The notes beneath the pieces were generated by a model, which had not been told where the DNA came from, searched no databases, and worked only from the letters and a program-made list of their open reading frames with translations. Of a stretch of 64,000 nt of DNA, positions 57,403 to 64,000 are shown piece after piece. This DNA is from Bin87 sp965243255 (lineage in GTDB: Bacteria; Chloroflexota; Dehalococcoidia; Lucifugimonadales; UBA3495), in assembly GCA_965243255.1 (NCBI GenBank), contig CBDEUH010000004.1, positions 2,356,001-2,420,000 of the forward strand, in the 5' to 3' direction. Every line of letters begins with the position of its first letter. Position 1 is the stretch's first letter. The position numbers were made by a program, and so were the translations under genes.

Positions 57403-60400
57403 TCCGCGGTGGCGGCCAGCTCAGGCTGTTGCAGCGATTCGCGCAGGTAACGGCCGGTGTGTGACTCGGCGACATCCGCCAGCATCTCCGGCGTGCCGCA
57501 GGCCAGCAGGTTGCCGCCCTGGTCGCCGGCGCCGGGGCCCAGGTCGATTATCCAGTCGGCGTTCTTGATGAGGTCCAGGTTGTGCTCGATGAGCAGCACG
57601 GAGTTGCCCTGGTCAACCAGGCGATGCAGCACGCGGAGCAGGGCGGCGCAGTCCTCGAAGGACAGGCCGGTGGTGGGTTCGTCCAGCAGGTACAAAGTGC
57701 GCCCGGTGGCCCGTCGGGACAGCTCCGTGGCCAGCTTGACCCGCTGGGCCTCGCCGCCGGACAGGGTGGTGGCCGGCTGGCCCAGGCGGATGTAACCGAG
57801 GCCAACGTCGCGCAGGGTTTCCAGGCGGTTGCGGATACGGGAGTAGTTCCAGAAGAAGTCCAGCGCCGTCTCCACTGTCATGGACAGCACGTCGGCGATG
57901 GACTGGTCGCGCAGGGTTACTTCCAGCGCCTCCCGGTTGTATCGCCGGCCCTGGCACACCTCGCAGGGGACGGTTACGTCGGGGAGGAACTGCATTTCAA
58001 TCTGATTGTAGCCCTCGCCCTGGCAGGCTTCGCAGCGTCCTCCCTTGACGTTGAAGGAGAATCGGCCGGGCTTATAGCCCCTGATGCGGGCTTCGGGCAG
58101 GCCGGCGAAGACCTCGCGGATGGGCGTGAACGCTCCGGTGTAGGTGGCCGGATTGCTGCGAGGCGTACGTCCGATAGGCGACTGGTCGATATTCACCACC
58201 TTGTCGATGTGCTCGATGCCGGTGATTTCGTCGTGGGCGCCGGGACGGTCCCGGCCCTGGGCGACGGCCTGGGCCAGCCGCTTGTACAGGATGTCGTACA
58301 TCAGCGTGCTCTTGCCGCTGCCGGACACGCCGGTTACGCAGCCCAGCAGACCCAGGGGAAACGCAACGTCGATTCCTTTCAGGTTGTTCTCTCTCGCGCC
58401 CTTGATACTGATGGCGTTGCCGTTGCCCGGACGCCGCGCCTCCGGCGTGGGGATGCGCTTGCGTCCGCTGAGGTAGGCGCCGGTGAGTGATGCTTCATTG
58501 GCCATCACTTCGGACACGTCGCCGGTGGCGACGATGTGGCCGCCGTGCTCTCCGGCGCCGGGGCCCAGGTCAACGATATGGTCGGCGGCGCGCATCATGG
58601 CGTCGTCGTGTTCCACCACGATGACGGTGTTGCCCATGTCGCGCAGGCGGGTCAGCGTGCCAATCAGCCGGTGGTCGTCGTGGGGATGCAGCCCAACGGT
58701 GGGCTCGTCGCACACGTAGAGTACGCCGGTGAGGCCGCTGCCGATTTGGGTAGCCAGACGGACGCGCTGGGCCTCGCCGCCGGACAGGGTGCGGGCCGTG
58801 CGGTTCATGGTTACGTAGTCCAGGCCGATGCTGTCCAGGAACTGGAGGCGGCCCTCAATCTCTTTGAGAATCTGGTCGGCGATGACCATTTCCCTCTGGG
58901 TGAGGGTGGCGGCGATGTCGGCTTTGGCGGCGCGCTTGCCGTTTTTGCGGGTACGGCGGGTTTTGGGCTTCGCGCCATTGGTGTCTGCCGGAGCGTCGGA
59001 CGCCAGCGTTTCCAGGGGATGGTGTCCGTTGCTGCCGTTATGCCCGTTGGCCGACGCCTCCGCGCCGGGCTTGATGCTGCGAATCCATTGCAGGCCGGTC
59101 CCGATGGTGAGGCCGGTAACGTCCATGATATTGCGCCCGCAGACCAGCACGCCCAACGCCTCCGGGCGCAGCCGCGCGCCGCTGCAGGAACGGCAGGTCC
59201 GTTGGGCCATGTACCGCTCAATCTCGCTGCGGGTGTGGTCGGATTCGGTGTCGCGGTAGCGGCGCTGCAGGTTGGGGATGACGCCCTCGTAGGTGGTGTT
59301 CCAGGCGTAGGTGCGGCCCCGGCCGGTGCGATGGCGCACTTTCACCTGCTTTTTGCCGGCGCCGTAGAGAATGACGTTGACCTGCTCGTCGGTGAGTTCG
59401 CGCACCGGCGCGTGGGGCGAGAAGTCGTACTCGCGGGCGACGGCTTCCATCATGCTGGCGTACCAGGAGTTGGCGGCCCCGGAGCGGGCCCAGGGCACCA
59501 CTGCGCCCTCCAGCAGCGAGAGCGAACGGTTTTGGATGACCAGCGAGGGGTCAACCTCCAGCTGGTAGCCCAGTCCCGTGCAGGTGGAGCAGGCGCCGTG
59601 GGGACTGTTGAAGCTGAAGGTGCGCGGCTCGATCTCGGGCAGGCTGATGCCGCAGGCGACGCAGGCGAACTGCTCGCTGAAGGTCAGGTCCTCCTCACCC
59701 TCGCGGCCCACGGTCAGCACCCCTTCGCCCTCGCGCAGGGCCGTCTCCACCGACTCGGTAACCCGGTTCGGTTCGGTGTCGCTGCGGATGATGAGGCGGT
59801 CAACGACGATGTCGATGTAGTGCCACTTCTGCTTGTCCAGCGTCAGGGTGTCGGTGTCCTCCACCAGCATAATTTCGCCGTTGACGCGCAGGCGGACAAA
59901 GCCGGCGCGCTTGGCGCCCTCGAATATCTCCCGGTGCTCGCCTTTCTTGCGGCGAATCTTGGGCGCCAGCAGGGTGATGCGAGAGGACTCGGGCAGGGCC
60001 AGGATGGCGTCCACGATTTGTTGCACCGTCTGCCGGGCCACGGGGTTTCCGCACTTGGGACAGTGGGGCCGGCCGACCCGGGCGAAGAGCAGGCGCAGGT
60101 AGTCGTAAATCTCGGTTACGGTGCCGACGGTGGAGCGTGGGTTGTTGGAGACGCCCTTCTGGTCGATGGAGATGGCCGGAGACAGGCCCTCGATGTAGTC
60201 AACGTCGGGCTTGTCCATGCGGCCCAGGAACTGGCGTGCGTAGGCGGACAGAGACTCCACGTAGCGGCGCTGTCCCTCGGCGTAGATGGTGTCGAAGGCC
60301 AGGCTGCTCTTGCCGGAGCCGGACACGCCGGTGATGACGACGAGCCGGTCCCGGGGGATGGTAACGTCGATGTTTTTGAGGTTGTGCTCGCGAGCGCCCT

Positions 60401-60425
60401 TGATGTAGATGGTTTCCTGAGGCAT
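57399..60425 (-). CDS. uvrA: Excinuclease ABC subunit A
   Basis: A 1008-residue nucleotide-excision repair ATPase. Two ABC modules are complete: GVSGSGKSSLAFDT and GVSGSGKSTLMYD (Walker A), LSGGEAQRVRLATQIGSG and LSGGEAQRVKLATELSRR (signatures), CDEPTVGLHPHD and LDEPTTGLSFED (Walker B). Zinc sites lie in CVACGISLP..CSTC and CEACQGEGYNQIEMQF..CEVC. It is longer than E. coli UvrA (940) because of a roughly 50-residue low-complexity insert near residues 460-510 (GHNGSNGHHPLE... to RRTRKNGKRAAK). The insert lies within the first half before the LTQREMVIADQIL segment. Confidence 0.98.
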   Translation of the reverse strand: MPQETIYIKGAREHNLKNIDVTIPRDRLVVITGVSGSGKSSLAFDTIYAEGQRRYVESLSAYARQFLGRMDKPDVDYIEGLSPAISIDQKGVSNNPRSTVGTVTEIYDYLRLLFARVGRPHCPKCGNPVARQTVQQIVDAILALPESSRITLLAPKIRRKKGEHREIFEGAKRAGFVRLRVNGEIMLVEDTDTLTLDKQKWHYIDIVVDRLIIRSDTEPNRVTESVETALREGEGVLTVGREGEEDLTFSEQFACVACGISLPEIEPRTFSFNSPHGACSTCTGLGYQLEVDPSLVIQNRSLSLLEGAVVPWARSGAANSWYASMMEAVAREYDFSPHAPVRELTDEQVNVILYGAGKKQVKVRHRTGRGRTYAWNTTYEGVIPNLQRRYRDTESDHTRSEIERYMAQRTCRSCSGARLRPEALGVLVCGRNIMDVTGLTIGTGLQWIRSIKPGAEASANGHNGSNGHHPLETLASDAPADTNGAKPKTRRTRKNGKRAAKADIAATLTQREMVIADQILKEIEGRLQFLDSIGLDYVTMNRTARTLSGGEAQRVRLATQIGSGLTGVLYVCDEPTVGLHPHDDHRLIGTLTRLRDMGNTVIVVEHDDAMMRAADHIVDLGPGAGEHGGHIVATGDVSEVMANEASLTGAYLSGRKRIPTPEARRPGNGNAISIKGARENNLKGIDVAFPLGLLGCVTGVSGSGKSTLMYDILYKRLAQAVAQGRDRPGAHDEITGIEHIDKVVNIDQSPIGRTPRSNPATYTGAFTPIREVFAGLPEARIRGYKPGRFSFNVKGGRCEACQGEGYNQIEMQFLPDVTVPCEVCQGRRYNREALEVTLRDQSIADVLSMTVETALDFFWNYSRIRNRLETLRDVGLGYIRLGQPATTLSGGEAQRVKLATELSRRATGRTLYLLDEPTTGLSFEDCAALLRVLHRLVDQGNSVLLIEHNLDLIKNADWIIDLGPGAGDQGGNLLACGTPEMLADVAESHTGRYLRESLQQPELAATAD

Positions 60426-60462
60426 AACAAGCCAATTTTACCAAAAAAGGTGAAGGGCCGGG

Positions 60463-60897
60463 TTATTCCAATTCTACCAGAGGGTCGTTGGCGTTTACGG
60501 AATCCAGCGGGCGGACGAAGATGGTTTTGACGATGCCGTCCCGGTGGGCCAGGATGCTCTGCTCCATCTTCATGGCCTCCACCACGCATACCTCGTCGCC
60601 GGCGGACACGGCGTCGCCGGGGCGCACCAGGACGGACATCACGCGGCCCGGCATGGGCGAGCGCAGGATGTCGTCGTCAACGGGCGCGGCGGAACCTGAC
60701 GGCGCGGGTGCGGGAGCTTCGGGTACGGCCAGGCCGCCGGCGGGCCCACCCCGGCGAGGCGGCGTTGGGCCGGAATCGGTTTCTAGTTCAACCTCGAAAA
60801 CCTCGCCGTCAACGGCGACCTCCACGGGGGATTGGGTCAGGTCGCCGACCTCAACGGTGTACCACTGTTCGCCGATGCGTACTCTGATGGTGGTCAA
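60463..60897 (-). CDS. Biotin carboxyl carrier protein
   Basis: A 144-residue protein with a C-terminal biotinyl domain: LRSPMPGRVMSVLVRPGDAVSAGDEVCVVEAMKMEQSILA, with the biotinylated Lys in AMKM. An acidic/Pro-rich linker (ETDSGPTPPRRGGPAGGLAVPEAPAPAPSGSA) links to the N-terminal strand region. It follows the biotin carboxylase gene by one base, so the two form the biotin part of an acyl-CoA carboxylase; the carboxyltransferase is not in the window. Confidence 0.92.
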   Translation of the reverse strand: MTTIRVRIGEQWYTVEVGDLTQSPVEVAVDGEVFEVELETDSGPTPPRRGGPAGGLAVPEAPAPAPSGSAAPVDDDILRSPMPGRVMSVLVRPGDAVSAGDEVCVVEAMKMEQSILAHRDGIVKTIFVRPLDSVNANDPLVELE

Positions 60898-60898
60898 T

Positions 60899-62455
60899 TT
60901 ACCAGGACGCGCTCCCCAGCCGCGAGCGGAACAGGTCGCGACGGCCCTGCATACGCCAGCGGGACGCGGACTCGCCGGCGCCGTTCTGACGGGACGCGCG
61001 CTCTACGGCAACGGCGGCGGCGCCGATGGCAGCGGCCAAAGCTCGCGGGTCGAGTTCGGCAGTAGGCTGATGTCCGTTGGTATGCATTCTGTTCGCTTCG
61101 CTTTTGGCCTGTCGTCGTCGCTCGAGAATGGCGGGCAGGCTGCCGGTGTGGTAGGCGCCCGACGCGAACTCGGGGCTGGCCAGCACGTCGCGCAGCAGTG
61201 GGATATTGGTATCGACACCGGCCAGGTGGAAGTTGGCGAGGGCCGCATCCAGCCTGGCGATGGCGGCGGCACGGTCTTCACCCCAAGCCATCACTTTGGC
61301 GAGCAACGGTTCGTAGTGTAGCGAAACCTCGTAGCCGACGCAAAGCGCGGTATCCACGCGGACACCCTCACCCTGAGGGATTGCCAGTTCGGTCACCGTT
61401 CCGACGTTGGGCAGCAGGGTGTCGGGATGCTCCGGATAGACGCGGGCCTCGATGGCATGACCGTTGGCGTGGAGGTCGGGCTGACGGACTGAGAAGGGGA
61501 TTCCGGCGGCTGCCATCAGTTGGAGTTCAACGATGTCCTGCCCGGAGACCAGTTCGGAAACGCCGTGTTCGACCTGAAGGCGCGGGTTCATCTCCATGAA
61601 GTAGAAGTGGCCGTCGTCGGTTACGAGGAACTCCACGGTGCCGGCGTTGGTGTAGCCGGCCTCGCGGCCCAACTGCCGGGACAGGCGGCCCAACTGTCCA
61701 CGCACCTCGCTGGTCATCTTGGCCGAGGCGGGGGTTTCCTCGATGAGCTTCTGGTTCCTGCGTTGGATGGAGCAGTCACGTTCGAACAGATGCAGCACGT
61801 TGCCGTACTGGTCGGCGATAAGCTGGACCTCGATGTGGGATGCGCCTTCGAGGTAACGCTCGTAGAACAGGCTGGAGTCGGCGAAGGCGGCCTGGGCGAT
61901 CTTGCGGGTGCGCTCGATGACGGGTTCCAACTCTGCCAGGTTGTTCACGACATGGATGCCGATGCCGCCACCGCCGGCGGCAGCCTTGACCATCATGGGG
62001 AAACCCAATTCCCAGGCTTTGCTGATGGCTTCGTCGTCGCTGACGGGCTCCTCAGTGCCGGGCATCACGGGCAGGCCGGACTTGCGGGCGACGCGACGGG
62101 CGGAAAGCTTGTCGCCCATCTGGTTGAGCACCTCTTCGGTGGGGCCGATGAATATGACGCCTTCGGCCTTGCAGCGACGGGCCAGCGCTCCGTTCTCGGA
62201 AAGGAAGCCGTAGCCGGGGTGGATGGCCTGGGCGCCGGTGGCCAGGCAGGCGTCCATCACGGCGTCAACGTTCAGGTAGGAGTCGGTGGCGGGCGCGGGA
62301 CCGATGCACACGGACTGGTCGGCCATTTGGGTGTGCAGAGCGCCGGCGTCGGCTTCGGAATAGACGGCGACGGTGGCGACGCCGAGACGCTGACAGGTGC
62401 GGATGATGCGGGCGGCGATTTCGCCCCGGTTGGCAATCAGTATCTTGCTGAACAT
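60899..62455 (-). CDS. Biotin carboxylase (acyl-CoA carboxylase subunit)
   Basis: A 518-residue ATP-grasp biotin carboxylase. FSKILIANRGEIAARIIRTCQRLG is the family start, ATP-binding MVKAAAGGGGIGIHVV near residue 160, HLFERDCSIQRRNQKLIEETP, FYFMEMNPRLQVEHGVSELVSG with catalytic Glu/Asn/Arg, and AIEARVYPEHP follow. An extra C-terminal tail (about residues 455-518) is rich in Ala and Arg. Together with the following carrier protein it forms an acetyl-, propionyl- or methylcrotonyl-type carboxylase; the substrate depends on the missing carboxyltransferase. Confidence 0.95.
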   Translation of the reverse strand: MFSKILIANRGEIAARIIRTCQRLGVATVAVYSEADAGALHTQMADQSVCIGPAPATDSYLNVDAVMDACLATGAQAIHPGYGFLSENGALARRCKAEGVIFIGPTEEVLNQMGDKLSARRVARKSGLPVMPGTEEPVSDDEAISKAWELGFPMMVKAAAGGGGIGIHVVNNLAELEPVIERTRKIAQAAFADSSLFYERYLEGASHIEVQLIADQYGNVLHLFERDCSIQRRNQKLIEETPASAKMTSEVRGQLGRLSRQLGREAGYTNAGTVEFLVTDDGHFYFMEMNPRLQVEHGVSELVSGQDIVELQLMAAAGIPFSVRQPDLHANGHAIEARVYPEHPDTLLPNVGTVTELAIPQGEGVRVDTALCVGYEVSLHYEPLLAKVMAWGEDRAAAIARLDAALANFHLAGVDTNIPLLRDVLASPEFASGAYHTGSLPAILERRRQAKSEANRMHTNGHQPTAELDPRALAAAIGAAAVAVERASRQNGAGESASRWRMQGRRDLFRSRLGSASW

Positions 62456-62590
62456 TGCTATACCTCGCTTGTTGGGCAGGGAGAATGGCCGTTTAGGCGT
62501 TCCACCCCATTACGACGTATCTGCGCGATCGAGCAATGACAGACTTTTACGCTTTTCCGGTCAATTGGTCAACATAATCACGTGCAACTT

Positions 62591-63376
62591 TTAACCAAAT
62601 TCGGTGGCGTCCAGAAAGGTCTGGGAGCGCAGTTGTCGGTCCAGCCAGTGCTGTAGGGTTTCGGTGAGGAGGCTGTGAACTTCCTGCCGCACCGCTGCCG
62701 GCATATCCAGGCGGGGCAGCCCGTCGGGAGATTGGGTGCGGTGGAGCAGGCGCAGCACCTTCAGCGCGGAAAGGGACAGCGGACGCACGATTACGTCGGG
62801 TGGAGTGGCGCAGTTGGGACAAAGCGCCCCGCCGGCGCCGGGCGCGAATCGATGACGCTCCGGTTCCAGGTCGGCGCCGCACTCCACGCACTGATAAAGT
62901 TCGGGCAGGAAGCCCGACAGCCGGAGCAACTGCAGGTCAAAGTAGCGCAGAGGCAGGTCAACGGCGGGGTCGTCGTCAGCGGAGCCGGCGGAACGACCGA
63001 TGGCGTCCAGGGTCTGGAGGGCCAGGTCGTATAGCTGTGGGTTGGCTGCGGCAGCGGCGCTGAAGCCGTCAATCAGCTCGGCGACGTACAGGCCGCGGGC
63101 GGCGCTGGCGTAGTCGGCCTTGACGGCCGGAAAGGCGTTGACAACCTCGGCCTCGGCGACGGTGTCCAGCGAACGGCCCCTGACCACCGACAGGCGCACC
63201 AGGGTCAGCGGCTCGAAGTGGCCCATCAGCTTGCTGGTGAGACGCCTGGCGCCGCGGGCCAGCACTTCCAGCTTGCCATGTTCGCGGCTATAGAGAGACG
63301 ATATCAGGTCAGCCTCGCCAACGGAGGTTCTGCGCAGGGTGAGGCCCTCAGCGCGGTAGATGCGTGGCGAGGTCAT
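62591..63376 (-). CDS. recO: DNA repair protein RecO
   Basis: A 261-residue recombination mediator. RIYRAEGLTLRRTSVGEADLISSLYSREHGKLEVLARGARRLTSKLMGHFEPL is the N-terminal OB-fold, and LYQCVECGADLEP with GGALCPNCATPP gives four Cys for zinc, as in many RecO proteins. LSALKVLRLLHRTQS and HSLLTETLQHWLDRQLRSQTFL form the C-terminal helices. The start lies four bases after the recombinase stop. It loads RecA with RecR/RecF. Confidence 0.93.
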   Translation of the reverse strand: MTSPRIYRAEGLTLRRTSVGEADLISSLYSREHGKLEVLARGARRLTSKLMGHFEPLTLVRLSVVRGRSLDTVAEAEVVNAFPAVKADYASAARGLYVAELIDGFSAAAAANPQLYDLALQTLDAIGRSAGSADDDPAVDLPLRYFDLQLLRLSGFLPELYQCVECGADLEPERHRFAPGAGGALCPNCATPPDVIVRPLSLSALKVLRLLHRTQSPDGLPRLDMPAAVRQEVHSLLTETLQHWLDRQLRSQTFLDATEFG

Positions 63377-63380
63377 GTTT

Positions 63381-64000
63381 TCAAGCGCGGGGGTGGCTTT
63401 GCTCGTATTCGTCGCGAACGTGGTCGTCAGTAAGGTGGGTGTACATCTGGGTGGTGGAGATGTTGGAATGGCCCAGGAGTTCCTGGACGTGGCGCAGGGA
63501 AGCGCCGTTCTGCAGGAGGTGCGTGGCGAAGCTGTGGCGCAAGGTGTGCGGCGTTATGTCCCCGTCAACGCCAGACCTTTTGGCGGCGGTTTTGAGGATG
63601 TTCCACACCCATTGTCGGGTGAGCCGCTCCCCGCGCTGGTTCACGTAGAGGGCGGTTTCTCCCTTTTTGCTGCTAACCAGTTCGGCCCGGGCGCCGCCGA
63701 TATAGGCGCGGAGGTTGGCCAGCGCTTCCGGGTAAAGATAGACGATACGCTCCTTGGAACCCTTGCCCCAGGCGCGGATGAAACTCTCCTCAAAGTCGAT
63801 GTCCTGCACGTTGAGGGCCACCAGTTCGCTAACGCGGACGCCGGTGGCATAGAGCAGCTCCAGGATGCTGGCGTCCCGGCGGCCTTCGGGAGTGCCGGTA
63901 TCGGCGGCGGTGGAGAGGAGCAGCTTCACGTCGCCCTCAGACAGGAACTTGGGAACGGAGCGCCCAACCCGGGGCGAACCGAGGTTTTCGGTGGGGTCTT
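63381..64000 (-). CDS. Tyrosine recombinase XerC/XerD family, 5' end missing
   Basis: The C-terminal catalytic part is present and the frame stays open to the right edge. LLYATGVRVSELVAL has the first catalytic Arg, GKGSKERIVYL the Lys region, ITPHTLRHSFATHLLQNGA the His-x-x-Arg, and VQELLGHSNISTTQMYTHLT the second His and nucleophilic Tyr. The upstream codons (RVGRSVPKFLSEGDVKLLL) match the XerC/D inter-domain stretch. The N-terminal SAM-like domain is outside. Close to RecO, it is probably the chromosome dimer-resolving enzyme rather than a phage integrase. Confidence 0.92.
   Translation of the reverse strand, partial: DPTENLGSPRVGRSVPKFLSEGDVKLLLSTAADTGTPEGRRDASILELLYATGVRVSELVALNVQDIDFEESFIRAWGKGSKERIVYLYPEALANLRAYIGGARAELVSSKKGETALYVNQRGERLTRQWVWNILKTAAKRSGVDGDITPHTLRHSFATHLLQNGASLRHVQELLGHSNISTTQMYTHLTDDHVRDEYEQSHPRA

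Noticed and set aside
58536..60530. A 664-codon open frame antisense to uvrA
   Set aside because: UvrA is certain; the antisense product has no domain and shadow-like composition.
63381..64000. Phage integrase
   Set aside because: Motifs and linkage to recO fit a housekeeping XerC/D protein and there are no phage genes or attachment repeats nearby.

Overview
This is a GC-rich bacterial chromosome segment, densely packed with genes on both strands. Most genes start with ATG behind a GGAGG-type ribosome site, and many neighbours overlap by a few bases. Gene content suggests an aerobic, heterotrophic Chloroflexota-like bacterium (Dehalococcoidia/SAR202-type): CoA transferases, acyl-CoA dehydrogenase, tandem amidohydrolases, many lipoproteins and a Lhr-type helicase. 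The phylum is inference from gene content only. No prophage, insertion sequence or CRISPR array was seen.

Layout. 1-848 is the end of a CoA transferase. 863-5279 is a leftward nitrate/nitrite assimilation operon: P-II protein, sulfite-oxidase-fold molybdoenzyme, NarK-like transporter, ferredoxin-nitrite reductase, second P-II protein. 5409-7843 holds two MaoC-like hydratases and a class III aminotransferase. 7874-13758 is a peptide-type ABC system with two permeases and two paralogous binding lipoproteins. 14285-14374 is tRNA-Ser(GGA). 14526-17996 is a phosphonate/phosphite-type ABC transporter. 17999-23494 has a DUF3179 lipoprotein with an in-frame TGA, DUF3800, L25, a MidA-like methyltransferase and an SMP-30 protein. 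23727-29111 has a CobW GTPase plus WD40 pair behind a Zur-like dyad, an unknown protein, an A-type Fe-S carrier and YgfZ. 29163-32485 is xthA-pyrE-nadD-obg. 32749-36735 has a polysaccharide deacetylase, GlcG-like protein, acyl-CoA dehydrogenase, HIT protein, YqeK and a small HesB-like protein with an in-frame TGA. 36752-42857 has an AAA+ ATPase, RuvX, a Fic protein preceded by an 11-bp repeat array, and AlaS. 42957-48180 is a catabolic-looking group (SDR, carboxymuconolactone decarboxylase-like, SIS, two amidohydrolases, methyltransferase). 48141-64000 has Lhr, RidA, NadE, universal stress protein, an MFS transporter, UvrA, biotin carrier plus biotin carboxylase, RecO and the end of a XerC/D recombinase.

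The strongest discovery is a pair of probable selenoproteins. In the DUF3179 lipoprotein a TGA replaces the first Cys of the family's C-x-x-C motif. In the HesB-like protein a TGA at codon 32 interrupts an otherwise intact 109-codon frame. Each TGA is followed at the right distance by a hairpin with the layout of a bacterial SECIS; the second has a GGUC apical loop as in E. coli fdhF. TGA is an ordinary stop elsewhere in the window, so general reassignment does not explain them. No sel genes lie in the window, so selenocysteine decoding by this organism is a prediction.

The second point of interest is the nitrate operon. It lacks a NasA/NarB-type nitrate reductase in view but carries a sulfite-oxidase-family molybdoenzyme between the transporter and a P-II gene, which could be an unconventional assimilatory nitrate reductase controlled by two NifI-like P-II proteins.
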